A stretch of 64,000 nt of DNA. Source: Tachypleus tridentatus (Eukaryota > Arthropoda > Merostomata > Xiphosura > Limulidae). Shown piece by piece: positions 1 through 11,565 of this stretch. Positions within the stretch are counted from its first letter, which is position 1; each line of letters starts with the position of its first letter. Below the pieces are notes generated by a model that made no database searches, was not told where the DNA came from, and saw nothing but the letters and a program-made list of their open reading frames with translations. The position numbers were made by a program, and so were the translations under genes. The stretch spans positions 149,081,009 through 149,145,008 of the forward strand of contig NC_134834.1 of the NCBI RefSeq assembly GCF_004210375.1, in the 5' to 3' direction.

Positions 1-207
1 TGAATATAGGCCATTTCTCACATTAGCTCTGCACTCTTGTGATGATAAAAATGTCTACTTTATAATATCACTTTAATATTCATACATTACCCTGGTGTGA
101 CAGGAATACGTTCACAGATTTATAATGCTAAAATCTAGGGAATGATTCCTCACATCTAGACAAAGTTAAAATTATGTGACTTTGTGATAAAACAAACTTT
201 TTTTTGT

Positions 208-330
208 GGCTTATCAGTGGCTCAGAAATCTGAAGCCTTATAATGCTAAAAATTAAGTTTCGATACTTGCAGTGGACAGAGTGCAGACAGCCAACCATGT
301 GGCTTTGTGCATAATAACAAACAAATAAAA
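208..330 (+). repeat. SINE, second tRNA-derived family (copy)
   Basis: A short repeat with a degenerate tRNA-like box B (GTTTCGATACTTGC), a 'gcagacagcc' block, a 'gtggctttgtgc' block and a CAAACAAATAAA-type tail. The same layout recurs at 33,323, 33,487, 34,377 and 59,733, which is the basis for calling it a family. Old and diverged. Confidence 0.55.
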
Positions 331-422
331 TCCATTTATTTAATAAACAATATTTGATTCATGTTACATGTATTACAGTTTGACTAAACTTATACCATAA
401 TTTGTTGTACACATATAAATTA

Positions 423-765
423 CACTATGTAACAAAATGTTTACTTTTCCTTGTTCCTGGGCAGAAAGTGTTATTTCCTAATTGCTTATGTCTAAAGTAA
501 ATAGAAAAGACCTATTTTTCTCTTCAAACCTTGCTTTTGTGACATCGGAGTGTATGACAAAAACATGATGGGAGACTATATTTGGGGGCTGATACGTGAA
601 AGTGATTTACATTGCAGTCGAAAATCTCGAAAAATTACACTTCTAAACATTTTTGTATAACTTTAGTATAAATACATGTAAATATTGATTCATATGTTGT
701 TTTATTCAGACATTATGTAAATGAAAATGTGCAAATTTGCCCATTTTTTGCTCGTTAGCAATTAA
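423..765 (+). mobile_element. MITE-like deletion derivative of the CACTATGTAACA element (right end lost)
   Basis: It starts CACTATGTAACAAAATG after TTA. It shares the 'ttgttcctgggcagaaag' subterminal block and the 'gggagactatatttgggg' block with copies at 24,217-26,062 and 63,395-63,870. The block near 563-640 corresponds to the C-terminal codons of the ORF in the 24-26 kb element (MMGDYIWG-type reading). It is thus an internal-deletion derivative of a coding element, and its right terminus is missing. Confidence 0.7.
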
Positions 766-897
766 AATATAAACAAGACAGAAACTTGTGATATTTTATT
801 TCAAATCTGTATTTTCTTTTTTTTTTAATTTTAAGATAACGCTTTCAGGCAATATGAGAAACAGGTAATGGTTCCATGTTTTTAAATTTAGATCCAG

Positions 898-1160
898 GGC
901 CGGCATGACCAGGTGGTTAAGGCATGCGACTCGTAATCTGAGGGTCGTGGGTTCGCATACCCGTCGCACCAAACATGCTCACCCTTTCAGCCGTGGGGGG
1001 CTTTATAATGTGACAGTCAATCCCACAATTCGTTGATAAAAGAGTAGCCCAAGAGTTGGCGGTGGGTGGTGATGACTAGCTGCCTTTCCTCCAGTCTTAC
1101 ACTGCTAAATTAGGAACGGCTAGCAAAGATAGCCCTTGAGTAGCTTTGTGCAAAAAAAAG
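898..1160 (+). repeat. tRNA-Thr-type SINE, near full length
   Basis: The 5' part folds like a tRNA: box A GGTGGTTAAGGC, anticodon-loop sequence CTCGTAA (CGT) and box B GGGTTCGCATACCC. The family body follows ('gagttggcggtgggtggtga', 'gctgcctttcctccagtctt') and an A-rich tail. The anticodon suggests descent from tRNA-Thr(CGT). Confidence 0.9.
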
Positions 1161-1785
1161 TTGTACTTCCTCCACGTTTTACCTTATGGTTTTATGAAAA
1201 GGTAAATTAAACACAAGCCCAGTCTTGACAGAACAGCTTGTTATTTAATTTCTGTAGTGCATATTGGTGTGTAGGAAAGTTTATATTAAAATTTTATGTC
1301 TGTACTTTTAGTGTACTTCAAATAAAAAAAATCTTAGTTATATTATATTACTATTAGTCATAAAATTACACAATCTGCACTGTATCCATGAAAAGAACTG
1401 AATTCCATATTTTAGTACTGTAAGGCATCAAGCTTATTGCTGGACCACAGAAATATATTGTAACACAGTAAATTAAACCCTGTGAAAATACACACTTTGT
1501 CTACTGAAACGAAACCACAGTTAAAACATGTAAAATGTGGTGTTTTAAACAAGTAACAAAGATAAGCAACATGATGACATCATGTTTTGTTGTAGTAACC
1601 AAAGATCGTCAATTGTACTAACTAATTCAAATGGAAATTTAATGTTTGTTTTTTAAAGAAATTATACCCTAAAATGCTACAGTTTATTGTGAAGTAAGGA
1701 TTCTTCGACTTGAATAACATTTCACGGGTTAAGAATTTGGCAGAAATAATGAATATGGCGAATATTAGACTCGAGTGTCTGGAAG

Positions 1786-2008
1786 CTTGGTTTGGTTTGT
1801 TTTTAATTTTGCGCAAAGTTACACGAGGGCTATCTGCGCTAGCCGTCCCTAATTTAGAAGTGTAATTCTAGAGGGAAGGCAGCTAATCATCACCACCCAC
1901 CGCCAATTCTTTGGCTACTCTTTTACCAACGAACAGTAGGGTTGAGCATCACATTATAACATCTATACGGCTGAAAGTGCAAGCATGTTTGACGGGGATC
2001 CAAAGCTG
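1786..2008 (-). repeat. tRNA-Thr-type SINE, 5'-truncated, with target-site duplication
   Basis: Reverse-strand SINE body lacking most of the tRNA head. It is flanked by a perfect 14-bp direct repeat (CGAGTGTCTGGAAG at 1,772-1,785 and 2,009-2,022), which is a target-site duplication and shows LINE-style retrotransposition. Confidence 0.9.
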
Positions 2009-2022
2009 CGAGTGTCTGGAAG

Positions 2023-2760
2023 TGTGTATCAGGAGTGATGAAAATAATTTTGAAACATATACCATGTTAGTTTGAATAAAACTGTCATATACTTAAGTAA
2101 GGTTCAAACAATAAGACTTTGAGAATTTTATTTTATTCAATAATTTAAAGGGGAAAAAACAAAACTTTTTTGTGAGTGTATATTATTTTTATTTCGGTTG
2201 ATTTTTTTGTGAGACATTTGTGATTAGATCTAAAAAAATGCTGTCAGAGATTGTAAGATCGAAATAAAAGCAATAGTTAGAGATCATGCGGGCTTGATGA
2301 CATTATAAAATGGATTGGAGAAGAGGAGATGGAATTACGGAATCTGATGAAGGGAATCGTGGATGGTGACATTGGGAATTGGGAAGAACATGAGGGTTGA
2401 CTGACAGTCAAAGTTGTGCCATCCGCTGAATGTTGTACTTCGAACAATATGCTCTATCAACAAGTTCATTTGTTGTTAAGCAAAAAACTTCCTAAAGGAA
2501 TATACTTGATGTGCCCAATATATGGATCAACCCTAGAAATTTAACGTTATAGGATTTTAATTGATGGGAGGACTGACCTTGCGACCTTATTAAATACAAG
2601 CATTTTACGTAGCGTGATATCACTTAGTTTTAGTAGTCTACTCATTGTTGAATGGACTTCATAAACATGTTAAACGTTTTTAAGATATCAATTCTAACGA
2701 GGTATAAAAATAATCGGCGTTTGACAAAAATAAATTCAAACAGTTCACAAATCAAAGGAT
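2023..2760. other. no recognisable gene
   Basis: AT-rich sequence with only short open frames. The frame beginning at 2,652 runs into the next SINE and is not a gene. Nothing recognised. Confidence 0.5.
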
Positions 2761-3025
2761 TTGTTTGTTTGTTTGTTTTGGAATTCGCACAAAGCTACTC
2801 GAGGGCTATCTGTGCTAGCCATCCCTATTTTAGCGGTGTAAGACTAGAGGGAAGGCAGCTAGTCATCACCACCCACCGCCAACTCTTGGGCTACTCTTTT
2901 ACCAATGAATAGTGGGATTGACCGTCACTTATAACGCCCCCACGGCTGAAAGGGCAAGTATGTTTGGCACGACCGGGATGCGAACCTGCGACCCTCAGAT
3001 TACGAGTCGCACGCCTTAACACGCC
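2761..3025 (-). repeat. tRNA-Thr-type SINE
   Basis: Reverse-strand copy. (TTTG)n tail complement at 2,761, full body, and a tRNA head that ends at 'cgcacgccttaacacg' without its last few bases. Confidence 0.9.
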
Positions 3026-3118
3026 AAAACAAAGGAACCATAATTACTTGTAGCATACAACATATAGAAAATATTAGCGTGCTTCTATCAGAATTTTCGA
3101 AAAGACTAGACATAAATA

Positions 3119-4022
3119 TTAGGTTGTCCAGAAATAAATTTCGTAATTCTCACGATGACATTTAGAAGCTGAATATCAAGTAACTTATCATTGGTTGGTT
3201 GGTTTAATCCAATGTTTGTCACTTACAAGGTGTCTTAATTGTCTGCTGTTTCAACTTTACTCAGAGTAAGTTTCGCAATCCCCATGGCAGCATGGACAAG
3301 AAGGACTTTCATCTGATTTCCTTCTACGACTTCAAACGTGGACGAAAAGCTACCAAAACTACATGAAATATCATCCAGGCATTCAGCCATGGATCTGTTA
3401 TTACTGAACGTGCAGTTCAGCGTTGGTTCCAAAGGTTTCCATATGGAGATGAAAGTCTTGAAGACCACTTAGGTCGTGGAATGAAGCCATTCTTAGATGA
3501 AAATTCATTAAGGGAGACAAACCCTTGCATAACAGTACATGAGTTTGTAGAAAAGCTAGGCACAAACAAATCAAGTATTGCCAACCACTTGAGTGCGATT
3601 GGAATGATGAAAAAGTTGGATAAGTGGGTTCCGCATGAGCTGACTGAAAATCAACAAAATCAGCGTTATGAGACCTGTCAAGGATGACGCTTCAAAAATT
3701 GAATGAATTAGGAATAGAGTTTCTGCCATATACACCTTATTCCCCAGACCATTGCCCTACAGCTTCTCGTTTTTTCAAGCACTTTTAAAACTTTCTGAAC
3801 AATAAATGTTTTCAAGACCAGGCAGCTGCAGAAGCTTTAAGGGAGTTCATTGACCACAGAAACTCTGATTTCTACAGCAGGGGCATAAACAGCATCGTTA
3901 CACGTTGGCAAAAGAGTGTTGAAGAAAATTGTGCTTACTTTGATTTAAACATGTTTTACAACACTGGTTTATACTTTTCCAAACTTCGCAGTTCAAAAAC
4001 ATTTATTTTTGGACAACTTAAT
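3119..4022 (+). mobile_element. mariner-family element, SETMAR-like, internally deleted relic
   Basis: Terminal inverted repeats are visible: TTAGGTTGTCCAGAAATAAA at 3,119 and its near-complement (attatttttggacaactta-type) ending about 4,021, inside TA dinucleotides. The remains read on the plus strand as mariner transposase in several frames. One is an HTH-type N-terminal portion around 3,260-3,470. Another is an open stretch at 3,481-3,687 with the 'HLSAIG..KKLDKWVPHEL' signature seen in Hsmar1/SETMAR-type transposases. The last is a C-terminal part around 3,690-3,950 with a corrupted 'YSPD' catalytic region. The segment holding the first two catalytic aspartates is deleted, so the copy is dead. 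Confidence 0.8.
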
Positions 4023-4360
4023 ACAACCTTAACACAACGTCGAGATTTGTTTTCAATCCTAAAATAAAATTTAAACATACGTTGAGAAAATTATATAACG
4101 AACCTACCCCACCAGGAAACATTTACAAAATACAGTTTAAAGTTGTCCAGCCTCTCACATAGGTGAAACAGAACGTAACTTAAAGACCAGATTAAAAAAG
4201 AACACCAACAAATTCCTTCCCAAGTCCATGAGCATATGGGTAAAAACACTTTTTTTTTCTGAACAAAACATCACAGTACTAAAACATGAATTCGATAGTA
4301 ACAGAAAAAAAAATCACAAAAGTTTTATTAATAAAATCAAACAATCCCACAATTAACAAA

Positions 4361-4641
4361 TTGTTTGTTTGTTTTTTTTAATTTCGCACAAAGCTTCTCG
4401 AGGGCTATCTGTGCTAGCCGTCCCTAATTTAGCAGTGTAAGACTAGAGGGAAGGCAGCTAGTCATCACCACCCACCGCCAACTCTTGGGCTACTCTTTTA
4501 CCAACGAATAGTGGGATTGACGATAACATTATAACGCCCCCACGGCTGAAAGGGCGAGCATGTTTGGCGCAAAGGGGATACGAATCCTCGACCCTCAGAT
4601 TACGAGTTGTACTCCTTAACACGCTTGGCCATGCCGGGCCA
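4361..4641 (-). repeat. tRNA-Thr-type SINE, full length with target-site duplication
   Basis: Complete reverse-strand copy ending in the tRNA head 'ggccatgccgggcc'. It is flanked by the direct repeat AATTAACAAA (4,351-4,360 and 4,642-4,651). Confidence 0.93.
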
Positions 4642-4651
4642 AATTAACAAA

Positions 4652-5254
4652 ATACCCAGGCACACCTATATATGATCTTTGATCATTATTTCTCCACACA
4701 TACTTAAGCGTATGCAGATATTTTGCATAAAATATTCCATAGTTTGTTACATTTATGCATCTTTCTCTTGATTTTTCTTTAGCCATACATAAATCAACTG
4801 TAAAATTCATGTACATTGATATTTACATAAGTAACCACAATCAATTTTAGAATTTAATGTTGGATTTCGAATGTTTATTTAAATTCCAAAACGTTCTTTA
4901 TTGTTAAACCTTGTGTACTTCATAACGATCATACCAGTGATCGAAACGTTGTCCCTGTTCTATAAATTAACCGTACTTACTATTAAAGCTGTGAATTGTA
5001 ATGTAATAGCATGAAAATTAAACGAAAATACTGGCAAAATTATATTGTTTAAGATTGTTAATTCAGATTAAAATTACACGTTATGAAAACTAAACCTTAC
5101 AACCTTGTGAAAGTTTCCTCGTGAAAAAACGCCACCTTCCTTTTTATATTATTTCTTCAGAACATATAATATTTTTTGTCGGTGGGAGAAAGTGATAGAG
5201 GGGAATTACGGAGACATCCTGACTCTTTATGCACTCCAAATCTCTGGCAACGGT
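4652..5254. other. no recognisable gene
   Basis: AT-rich intergenic or intronic sequence with only chance-length open frames. Confidence 0.5.
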
Positions 5255-5492
5255 TTGATTTGTTTGGAATTTCGCGCAAAGCTACACGAGGGTTGTCTGC
5301 GATAAACGTCCTTAAGTTAGCAGTATCTAGAGGAAGGCAACTAGTCATCACTACCCACCGCCAATTCTTCAGCTACTCTTTTATCAAAGAATAATGGGAT
5401 GAAGTCACATTATAAGGCCCCCACGGCTGAAAAGGAGAACATGTTTGGTGTGACGGGAATTCAGACCCACGACCACATGGACATGCCTGGCG
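5255..5492 (-). repeat. tRNA-Thr-type SINE, diverged
   Basis: Reverse-strand copy from 'ggaatttcgcgcaaagctac' through the body to a damaged tRNA head (box B complement still readable near 5,455-5,470). Confidence 0.85.
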
Positions 5493-5499
5493 ATGGATT

Positions 5500-6729
5500 A
5501 AAGCATAAATAATGCAATTCTGTTATAAGAATATGTTGTGGGTTTTAAATTTACGATCATGTACATCTTACTAAAAATCTCAATTTTCTTTGTTAATTAT
5601 TGTTGTGTTATAAATTCGCTAAAACTCTTCCAAGAAACATTTGAGAGTAATTGTAAATGAATCGTTCTAACATTTTTACAAAATCAAAAGGTAAAAATAT
5701 CATTAATTGAAATCACTCTATTTGGTTTAAAAAATTGCAAATATTCACATCTTCTATGGTTTAATGAATAATACGCCTGTTGGTGCTTCATGATTTTCTA
5801 TATCGATGTTTATTTTTAACACGAAATTATTTTTACCTGAAATAATTATAGTATTATTCATACAAATCTAAAATTTTAGAATTGGAGTTTATATGTTACG
5901 CAAATCATTATAATTTCGCCTCTCTGTCTTAACTCCACAAACTCGATGTATTTTCCTTTTTAAGTTTACCTCACTTTACTGTACGATCCCTCTCCAATAA
6001 GTCTTCCTAATTTATAACCATGTTGTAACAAAATTTGTGCCTCAGGCATTATTATCTGAGCAAAGTTTGTTGACGTACTAGGTTGATCGTTAAGTAATTT
6101 AACCGAAAATTGGTCCATAGCTAATTATTTGTCTGTTTAACTAATTTTGAGATATTTAAAAACGACAGAATAATTCACGCGCTAATGTGAACTATTAATC
6201 AGTATCATTTTTGTTCGTGATTTTAAATTTAATCCTCGATCAAAAAATATTGTCATGGATACAGTATTATGCTTCAATAATATAAATATCATCTTCGTGG
6301 ATCTCCACGTCATCATGTGATAAGCATTGTTGGTTGGTCTTCTGCCAGAAAGCTTTATTTTGTTTACTCTTTATAAAATACTTAAAATACTTTCGATGTT
6401 TGAATAACATGGGAAATAATGTCGCAATTAATTATCTATTATTAATCAGCAGCTTAACTGTGTATGTATTTAGTTGTTAATTTCTCTTATTCAGCAAAAC
6501 GTGAATTTTGTTGAAAAAAAATGACATCGATGCCTAATCTATTTACTAAGTCACTACTTCTACATAACACCGCGAATACTAGGGGGTTCTCAGGGTGCAA
6601 CAGTACACTCCTATCATATATGAGGGGTTTCGATTTTGTTTAGTGGTTTCCAGATCTCCTACTGCAGAAATTATTCTAGCGTCAGTTGTTATCGAAATAC
6701 CCGTTGCATTTTAGGTTAGTAGCGATGAG
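5500..6729. other. AT-rich spacer, nothing recognised
   Basis: No open frame of note, no repeat family member, and no exon with paired splice sites that I could recognise. Confidence 0.5.
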
Positions 6730-8061
6730 TACGAGGTCTGTTCAAAAAATACGCGGACTGTTTGAATTGCGCGGCTCCAGTTGGTTCCAGGGGAACCCGC
6801 TTGGTGTCGCTAGGTTCACACAGATCAGCTGATTACGACGCCATTTCCCGATTGCAGATATCTTCATTTGTGAATTAGCTACGCGGTTTTAAGTGAAGTG
6901 CGATTTTTTCGTTTGGCGGATTTCAGAATGAATGACCTGAAGGAGCAACGACTTGCTGTGAAATTTTGTGCTAAACTTGGAAAATCTGCGACTGAAACTT
7001 TTGCTATGCTTAACACGGCTTACGGTGATGTTGCTATGAAGCGTACGGCATGTTTCAAGTGGCATGAACGTTTTAAGGATGGTCGACACTCCATTGAAGA
7101 TGATGAGCATCCTGGACGCCCTTCCACGTCAACTGACGACCCGCACATCGACAAAATCAACACCCTGGTGCGGACAAATCGAAGTCTGACTGTCAGGGAG
7201 CTTGCTGAAGAGTGTGGGATATCAGTTGGATCTTGTTACGAGATTTTGACCGAAAAATTGAAGATGCACCGCGTTGCTGCGAAATTTGTGCCACGCCTGA
7301 TGACGGACGAACAAAAAGCCCATCGCGTCCTTGTTTGTCAGGAACTGCTTGATCGTTCAGAAGAAGATGAAAACTTTTTGTCAAGGATCATAACAGGTGG
7401 TGAATCATGGGTTTATGGTTATGACATTGAAACAAAGGTCCAATCGTCCCAGTGGATGGGTGAAACATCCCCCAGACTCAAAAAAGCTCGCCAAGTTCGA
7501 TCCAAGGTCAAGATGATGCTGACAGTTTTCTTCGATGCTAAGGGTGTTGTTCACCACGAGTACCTCCCCGAAGGCTCCACAGTGAACCAGACTTACTACA
7601 TTGAAGTTCTGAAACGTCTGAGGGACGCCATCCGTCGCAAAAGGCCAGAAATGTGGAGGAGTGGCGACTGGTTTTTCCATCACGACAACGCTTCAGCCCA
7701 TTCAGCCCTCAGAACTCGTGAGTTTTTGGCCAAACACTCGATCACTGTTCTTCCCCACCCCCCTACTCACCTGACCTTGCTCCTTGCGATTTTTTCTTGT
7801 TCCCGAACTCAAAAGATCCTTGAAAGGAAGAAGCTTTGAGACGATTCCCGAGATTAAGGCAAATGCGACGAAGGAGTTGGAGGACATTACAAAAGAAGCG
7901 TACCAGAACTGTTTCAACAAGTGGAAACACCGTTGGGATAAGTGTGTGCGTTGGGGAGGAGAGTACTTTGAAGGGGTCCCAGACCTGTAACTTCTAAATA
8001 AAGTACTTTTTGTTTTATGACGTCAGTCCGCGTTTTTTTTTTTTTTTTAACAGACCTCGTA
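6730..8061 (+). mobile_element. mariner-family DNA transposon with intact inverted repeats
   Basis: The 1.33-kb element begins TACGAGGTCTGTTCAAAAAA and ends with the complementary sequence (AACAGACCTCGTA). Both ends continue inward to a shared CGCGGACTG/CAGTCCGCG block, and TA dinucleotides flank it. The right inverted repeat has an expanded T-run (about 8,034-8,048). It contains one transposase gene, inactivated as described in the next entry. Confidence 0.93.
6928..7990 (+). pseudogene. mariner transposase, inactivated (catalytic mutation and two frameshifts)
   Basis: Open from the Met at 6,928 (an in-frame ATG at 6,898 gives ten extra residues) to a stop at 7,839. The N-terminal paired helix-turn-helix region (to about residue 115) includes 'HERFKDGRHSIEDDEHPGRP', typical of mariner. 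The first catalytic motif, normally TGDESW in this family, reads TGGESW near 7,395-7,412, so the first Asp is Gly. The second, HHDNASAH, is intact near 7,680. The third, SPDLAPCDFF, lies in another frame at about 7,764-7,800 after a frameshift in a C-run (7,754-7,763). A second frameshift near 7,800 moves the C-terminus (to 7,990, 'GGEYFEGVPDL') into the third frame. Mariner enzymes need the DD34D triad, so this copy cannot be active, although its ends could be moved in trans. Confidence 0.93.
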
Positions 8062-8474
8062 CATCACAACCAAACTGCTCACTGTACGAGGCCTACTTTG
8101 TTTCGCTCTTTCAAGTAGCACAGATGAGCTGTTAATTCAGCGAAACTAGTCTACTGCAGTAAGAATATCCAATTGAAAACTAGATTAGCCATTTGCGTCA
8201 TCTTTTCTTCACCAAAATTCACGTTTTGTTGAGAAAAAAAGTAGCTAAATAAAATGCTTTATTATAAAAGGATGGTAAAACGATTATTTAGTCTCTAGCT
8301 TTCGGAATAACGTTCATCACTTTAGTAACCCAAGGTTTGATGATACGGAAATACAAATTGATAATGTGGGATAAAGCTCTTTCGTTGACAATATATATTC
8401 CCAGGATCTAGAAATTCACACACGAATTTGGTTTTTTTCATCGGCATTTCAGGCGGGCTTAAGTCCCTCGTATT

Positions 8475-8695
8475 ATCTCTTTGTGGCAAAACTAGTAGGG
8501 TCTATCTGCCGCTACTCCTAATTTTGAACTGCCAATCAAAGGCAAATGAACTCTTGGGTGCTGTTTACCAACAAATAGTATGACTTACCGACAACCTTTA
8601 AACATTCCCACGAATGAAAGAGCGAGCATTTTCGACACCAGGTTTCGATTCCTCGACTTGTAGGTTATGAAGCGATCGTCCTAACCATCAGGAAG
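8475..8695 (-). repeat. highly diverged SINE copy
   Basis: Order of blocks matches the SINE on the reverse strand (ggtctatctgccgctactcc, then 'aactcttgggtgctgtttac', 'gagcgagcat', a tRNA-like 'gattcctcgacttgtagg'). Many substitutions; an old insertion. Confidence 0.6.
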
Positions 8696-9437
8696 GAATA
8701 CTGATATAACGCTATGGTTTGAAGTACACACACAAAACCTTTGGAGCCTCGTACTTCAAGTAACACTGTGCATTGAACGATTTGTTTTTAAACACAGTAC
8801 AACTGGCAACCAAAACGTTTTTCTTGAACTACTTTTTCACAAGCATAAAATAAATAAATTATACGGTCATAAAAACAAAGATAAAGTGCTTTATTCATTA
8901 AGCGAAAATCTATATAACGAACTACCTGTGCTTTCCATGTCGTTTGGATAAAACCCCTAATTTTAGTGTTCAGAACACAGATAATACAGGTTAGATACAC
9001 ATTTGTACAATTTTGTTTTTGAAATCTTTAAAATGCAACCATGTTCTGTCTACCATACGAGTATTAATTAAAACAGATATACACATATATACATACCAAG
9101 AATGGATATAACCGTCACTTCTAATTTCAACATACTGAGAATTTCCAAAAGCTCTCAGAATTTCACGAAGATTAATCTGATTTTATTTCAGTGTAAAGTT
9201 TCACTGTCTCAATCTTCAGAAATGAAAAAGCGAAATACTATTATCCACAAACACCTATACCTACAATATCAGAATCTTGCGCAAGACAACTACAGATTTC
9301 TATAATAGCCGTCCCTAATTCGCTTCTTCTTTGTGGGTATGTTGGATTTTAGATACTTAGGAGGATCAGGTGCAACAGACCTCTTATTATACCAGTTCTA
9401 GGCGTCTAGTGCATGGTGGCCAGCTTGATTTATATTT

Positions 9438-10135
9438 CTAAAATATATATTCATAGGAGAGGTACTTAGGACTATGTTGTTCATCACGTACGTGGTATCT
9501 GTCGAGATCACATAATAAATCATTTTTATGCCAAATTTTAAAAAAATAATTTAGTGCATTATGCAAGAGTCTTATAGATATTGTCTCTGTGTTTGCATAC
9601 TTGTGCATAAATGTGAATGAAGTACTGCGGGGTACTTTATAAGCTGAAGTTAAGATTGAATTTTGTATTATGCCTATCCAGGCTGGACATGCATATTCTA
9701 TTATATGTCTGATGTATGTTTTGTAGATTTTTATTACATTATCAGGTGATGTACCTTGATTTTTACCTGACAGACTTCTTGCACAATTTGCTTTTTTCCA
9801 GATTCTAGTCAGGATATTGTTAGTATGTTGTATCCACGTTAATATGATATCGTAAGTTAATCCTAAAAATTGAACCATAGTAACAGTCTGTAAAATTGAT
9901 CCATTCATGTATAACTTTGGTGGATCTTTTTTCAGTTTATTTAATCTGGTGAATGGTATTACTTGGTTTTTCAGAATATTTATTTTTAATCTATATTTCT
10001 GGCAGTATTCTTCTAAACTATTCAGGACTGGTTGGAGGTTCGTTGCTGCTATTGGAGGAGTGGGGACACTTTTCCAGACCGCTACATCGTCAGCAAATTG
10101 TGATGCAAAACCTTTAGGTTCGACAGTGGTATATT
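9438..10135 (-). pseudogene. non-LTR retrotransposon reverse transcriptase fragment
   Basis: Reading the minus strand from about 10,135: a frame with 'QFADDVAVWKS' carries the FADD catalytic motif of LINE reverse transcriptase (near 10,085-10,105). It is followed by the thumb-like 'YRLKIN..K' region and then, from 9,908 down to 9,438, 'FLGLTYD..LTW..H..NI..R' and 'IYKTYIRHIIEYACPAWI'. This arrangement is characteristic of Jockey/I-type LINEs. The element is 5'-truncated (no endonuclease, no fingers domain) and abuts a Tc1 relic at 10,152. A fossil, not a host gene. Confidence 0.85.
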
Positions 10136-10151
10136 ACTGACATACATGATA

Positions 10152-10402
10152 TACACTTGTGCTAATTAATTGTAACAAGACGGAAAATTACGATTTTTTC
10201 AATTTTTTGCATCTTATTTCTGAGAATCCAAAAATTACTCACAAATTAATACATGATATGACCGCCTTTATTTTTCAGATCATTAATCCGCTTTGGCATC
10301 GAGTCCACGAGTTGTCTGCAATCTTTACTAATTTTTGATCGCGGTTCCACACCTCAATTATGACCTTAATTAGCTTATCTTTCGTAGTACAGTCTTTTCC
10401 CC
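10152..10402 (-). mobile_element. Tc1-like element relic (one end), interrupted by a SINE
   Basis: Same family as 24,533-25,286: it starts TACACTTGTGCTAATTAATT, then a reverse-strand transposase C-terminus ('GKDCTTKDKLI..VWNRD'). It stops at a SINE inserted after 'gtcttttccccg' and does not resume on the other side. Confidence 0.85.
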
Positions 10403-10620
10403 GAGGCCTCGCATGGCCAAGCGTGTTAAGGTGTGTGACTCGTAATCTGAGGGTTGCGGGTTCGCATCCCCGTCGCGCCAAACATGCTCGCCCTTTCAGC
10501 CGTGGGGACGTTATAATGTTTCAGTCAATCCCACTATTCGTTGGTAAAAGAGTAGCCCAAGAATTGGCGGTGGGTGCTGATGACTAGCTGCCTTCCCTCT
10601 AGTCTTACACTACTAAATTA
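10403..10620 (+). repeat. tRNA-Thr-type SINE, 3'-truncated
   Basis: tRNA head with GTGTGACTCGTAATCTGAGG and box B GGGTTCGCATCCCC, body to 'acactactaaattag', then the sequence ends abruptly. Confidence 0.9.
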
Positions 10621-10634
10621 GTACGAAGTAAAAA

Positions 10635-10718
10635 TGTATTCTCAAGACGGCTAGTGTAAGTATTAAAACTTTAATTAAAATAAAACGTTGACACCCATAC
10701 AGCCGTCTTGAGAATACA
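10635..10718. repeat. perfect 18-bp inverted repeat
   Basis: TGTATTCTCAAGACGGCT at 10,635-10,652 is exactly complementary to 10,701-10,718, with a 48-bp AT-rich loop, sandwiched between two SINEs. It may be the remnant of a hairpin-ended element. Confidence 0.8.
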
Positions 10719-10761
10719 ACAGTATTGTCTATTGTATATCCATGTAAATACTTCGCAGGTG

Positions 10762-11025
10762 CGGCCCGGCATGGCCAAGTGTGTTAAGGCGTGCGACTCG
10801 TAATCTGAGGGTCGCGGTTCGCATCCCGGTCCCACCAAACATGCTCGCCCTTTCAGCTGTAGAGGCGTTATAATGTTACAATCAATCCCCTTATTCTTTG
10901 GTAAAAGAGTATCCCAAGAGTTGGCGGTGAGTGGTGATGACTAGTTGCATTCTCTCTAGTCTTACACTGCTAAATTAGGGACGGCTAGCACAGATAGCCC
11001 TCGTGTAGCTTTATGCGAAATACAA
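10762..11025 (+). repeat. tRNA-Thr-type SINE, full length
   Basis: GGCCCGGCATGGCCAAGTGT head, CTCGTAA anticodon loop, full body, A-rich tail. Confidence 0.92.
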
Positions 11026-11329
11026 AAAAAACTTCGTAGGGTGTGGATATACGAGTGTTTGTTTTGTTTTGTTTACCACAACTTTGCCTCTGTTGATGGA
11101 TCTTCACCAAATTCAATATGAATATTCTTGTTTCCATGAAGAGATACATGTAAATTTACAGTTTCATATTTTGTGTTTTGCCTTTTCTATGGGCGTTTTC
11201 GGTTTTAAAAGAATATATATGTAACTTATAAATATAAATAACTTTCATGTCCTGAGATAACTTTTTATTAACCATGAATTCACATGACTTCCATCCAGTT
11301 CGTTTCATTAAATGGATAGGTTGGTTCTT

Positions 11330-11565
11330 TGTTTTTAATTTTGTGCAAAGCTACAAGAGGGCTATCCGCGCTAGCCGTCTGTAATTAAGCAGTGTAAGAC
11401 AAAAAGGAAGGCAGATAGTCATCACTACCCACCCTCAACTCTTGGGCTACTCTTTTATCAACGAATAGTGAGATAAACCGTCACTTTATAACGACCTGAT
11501 GGCTGAAAGGGAGAACACGTTTTTTGAGAAAGGGATTTGAATCCATCATCCTGAAATTACGAGTA
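11330..11565 (-). repeat. tRNA-Thr-type SINE, diverged
   Basis: Reverse-strand body from 'ttttgtgcaaagctacaaga' to a degraded tRNA head around 11,540-11,565. Confidence 0.85.

Noticed and set aside
10403..11025. tRNA-like sequences with box A/B and a CGT anticodon (also 898, 33,981, 34,745 and others)
   Set aside because: Each is the head of a SINE with the family body and A-rich tail, and the acceptor stems do not pair well. Not real tRNA genes.
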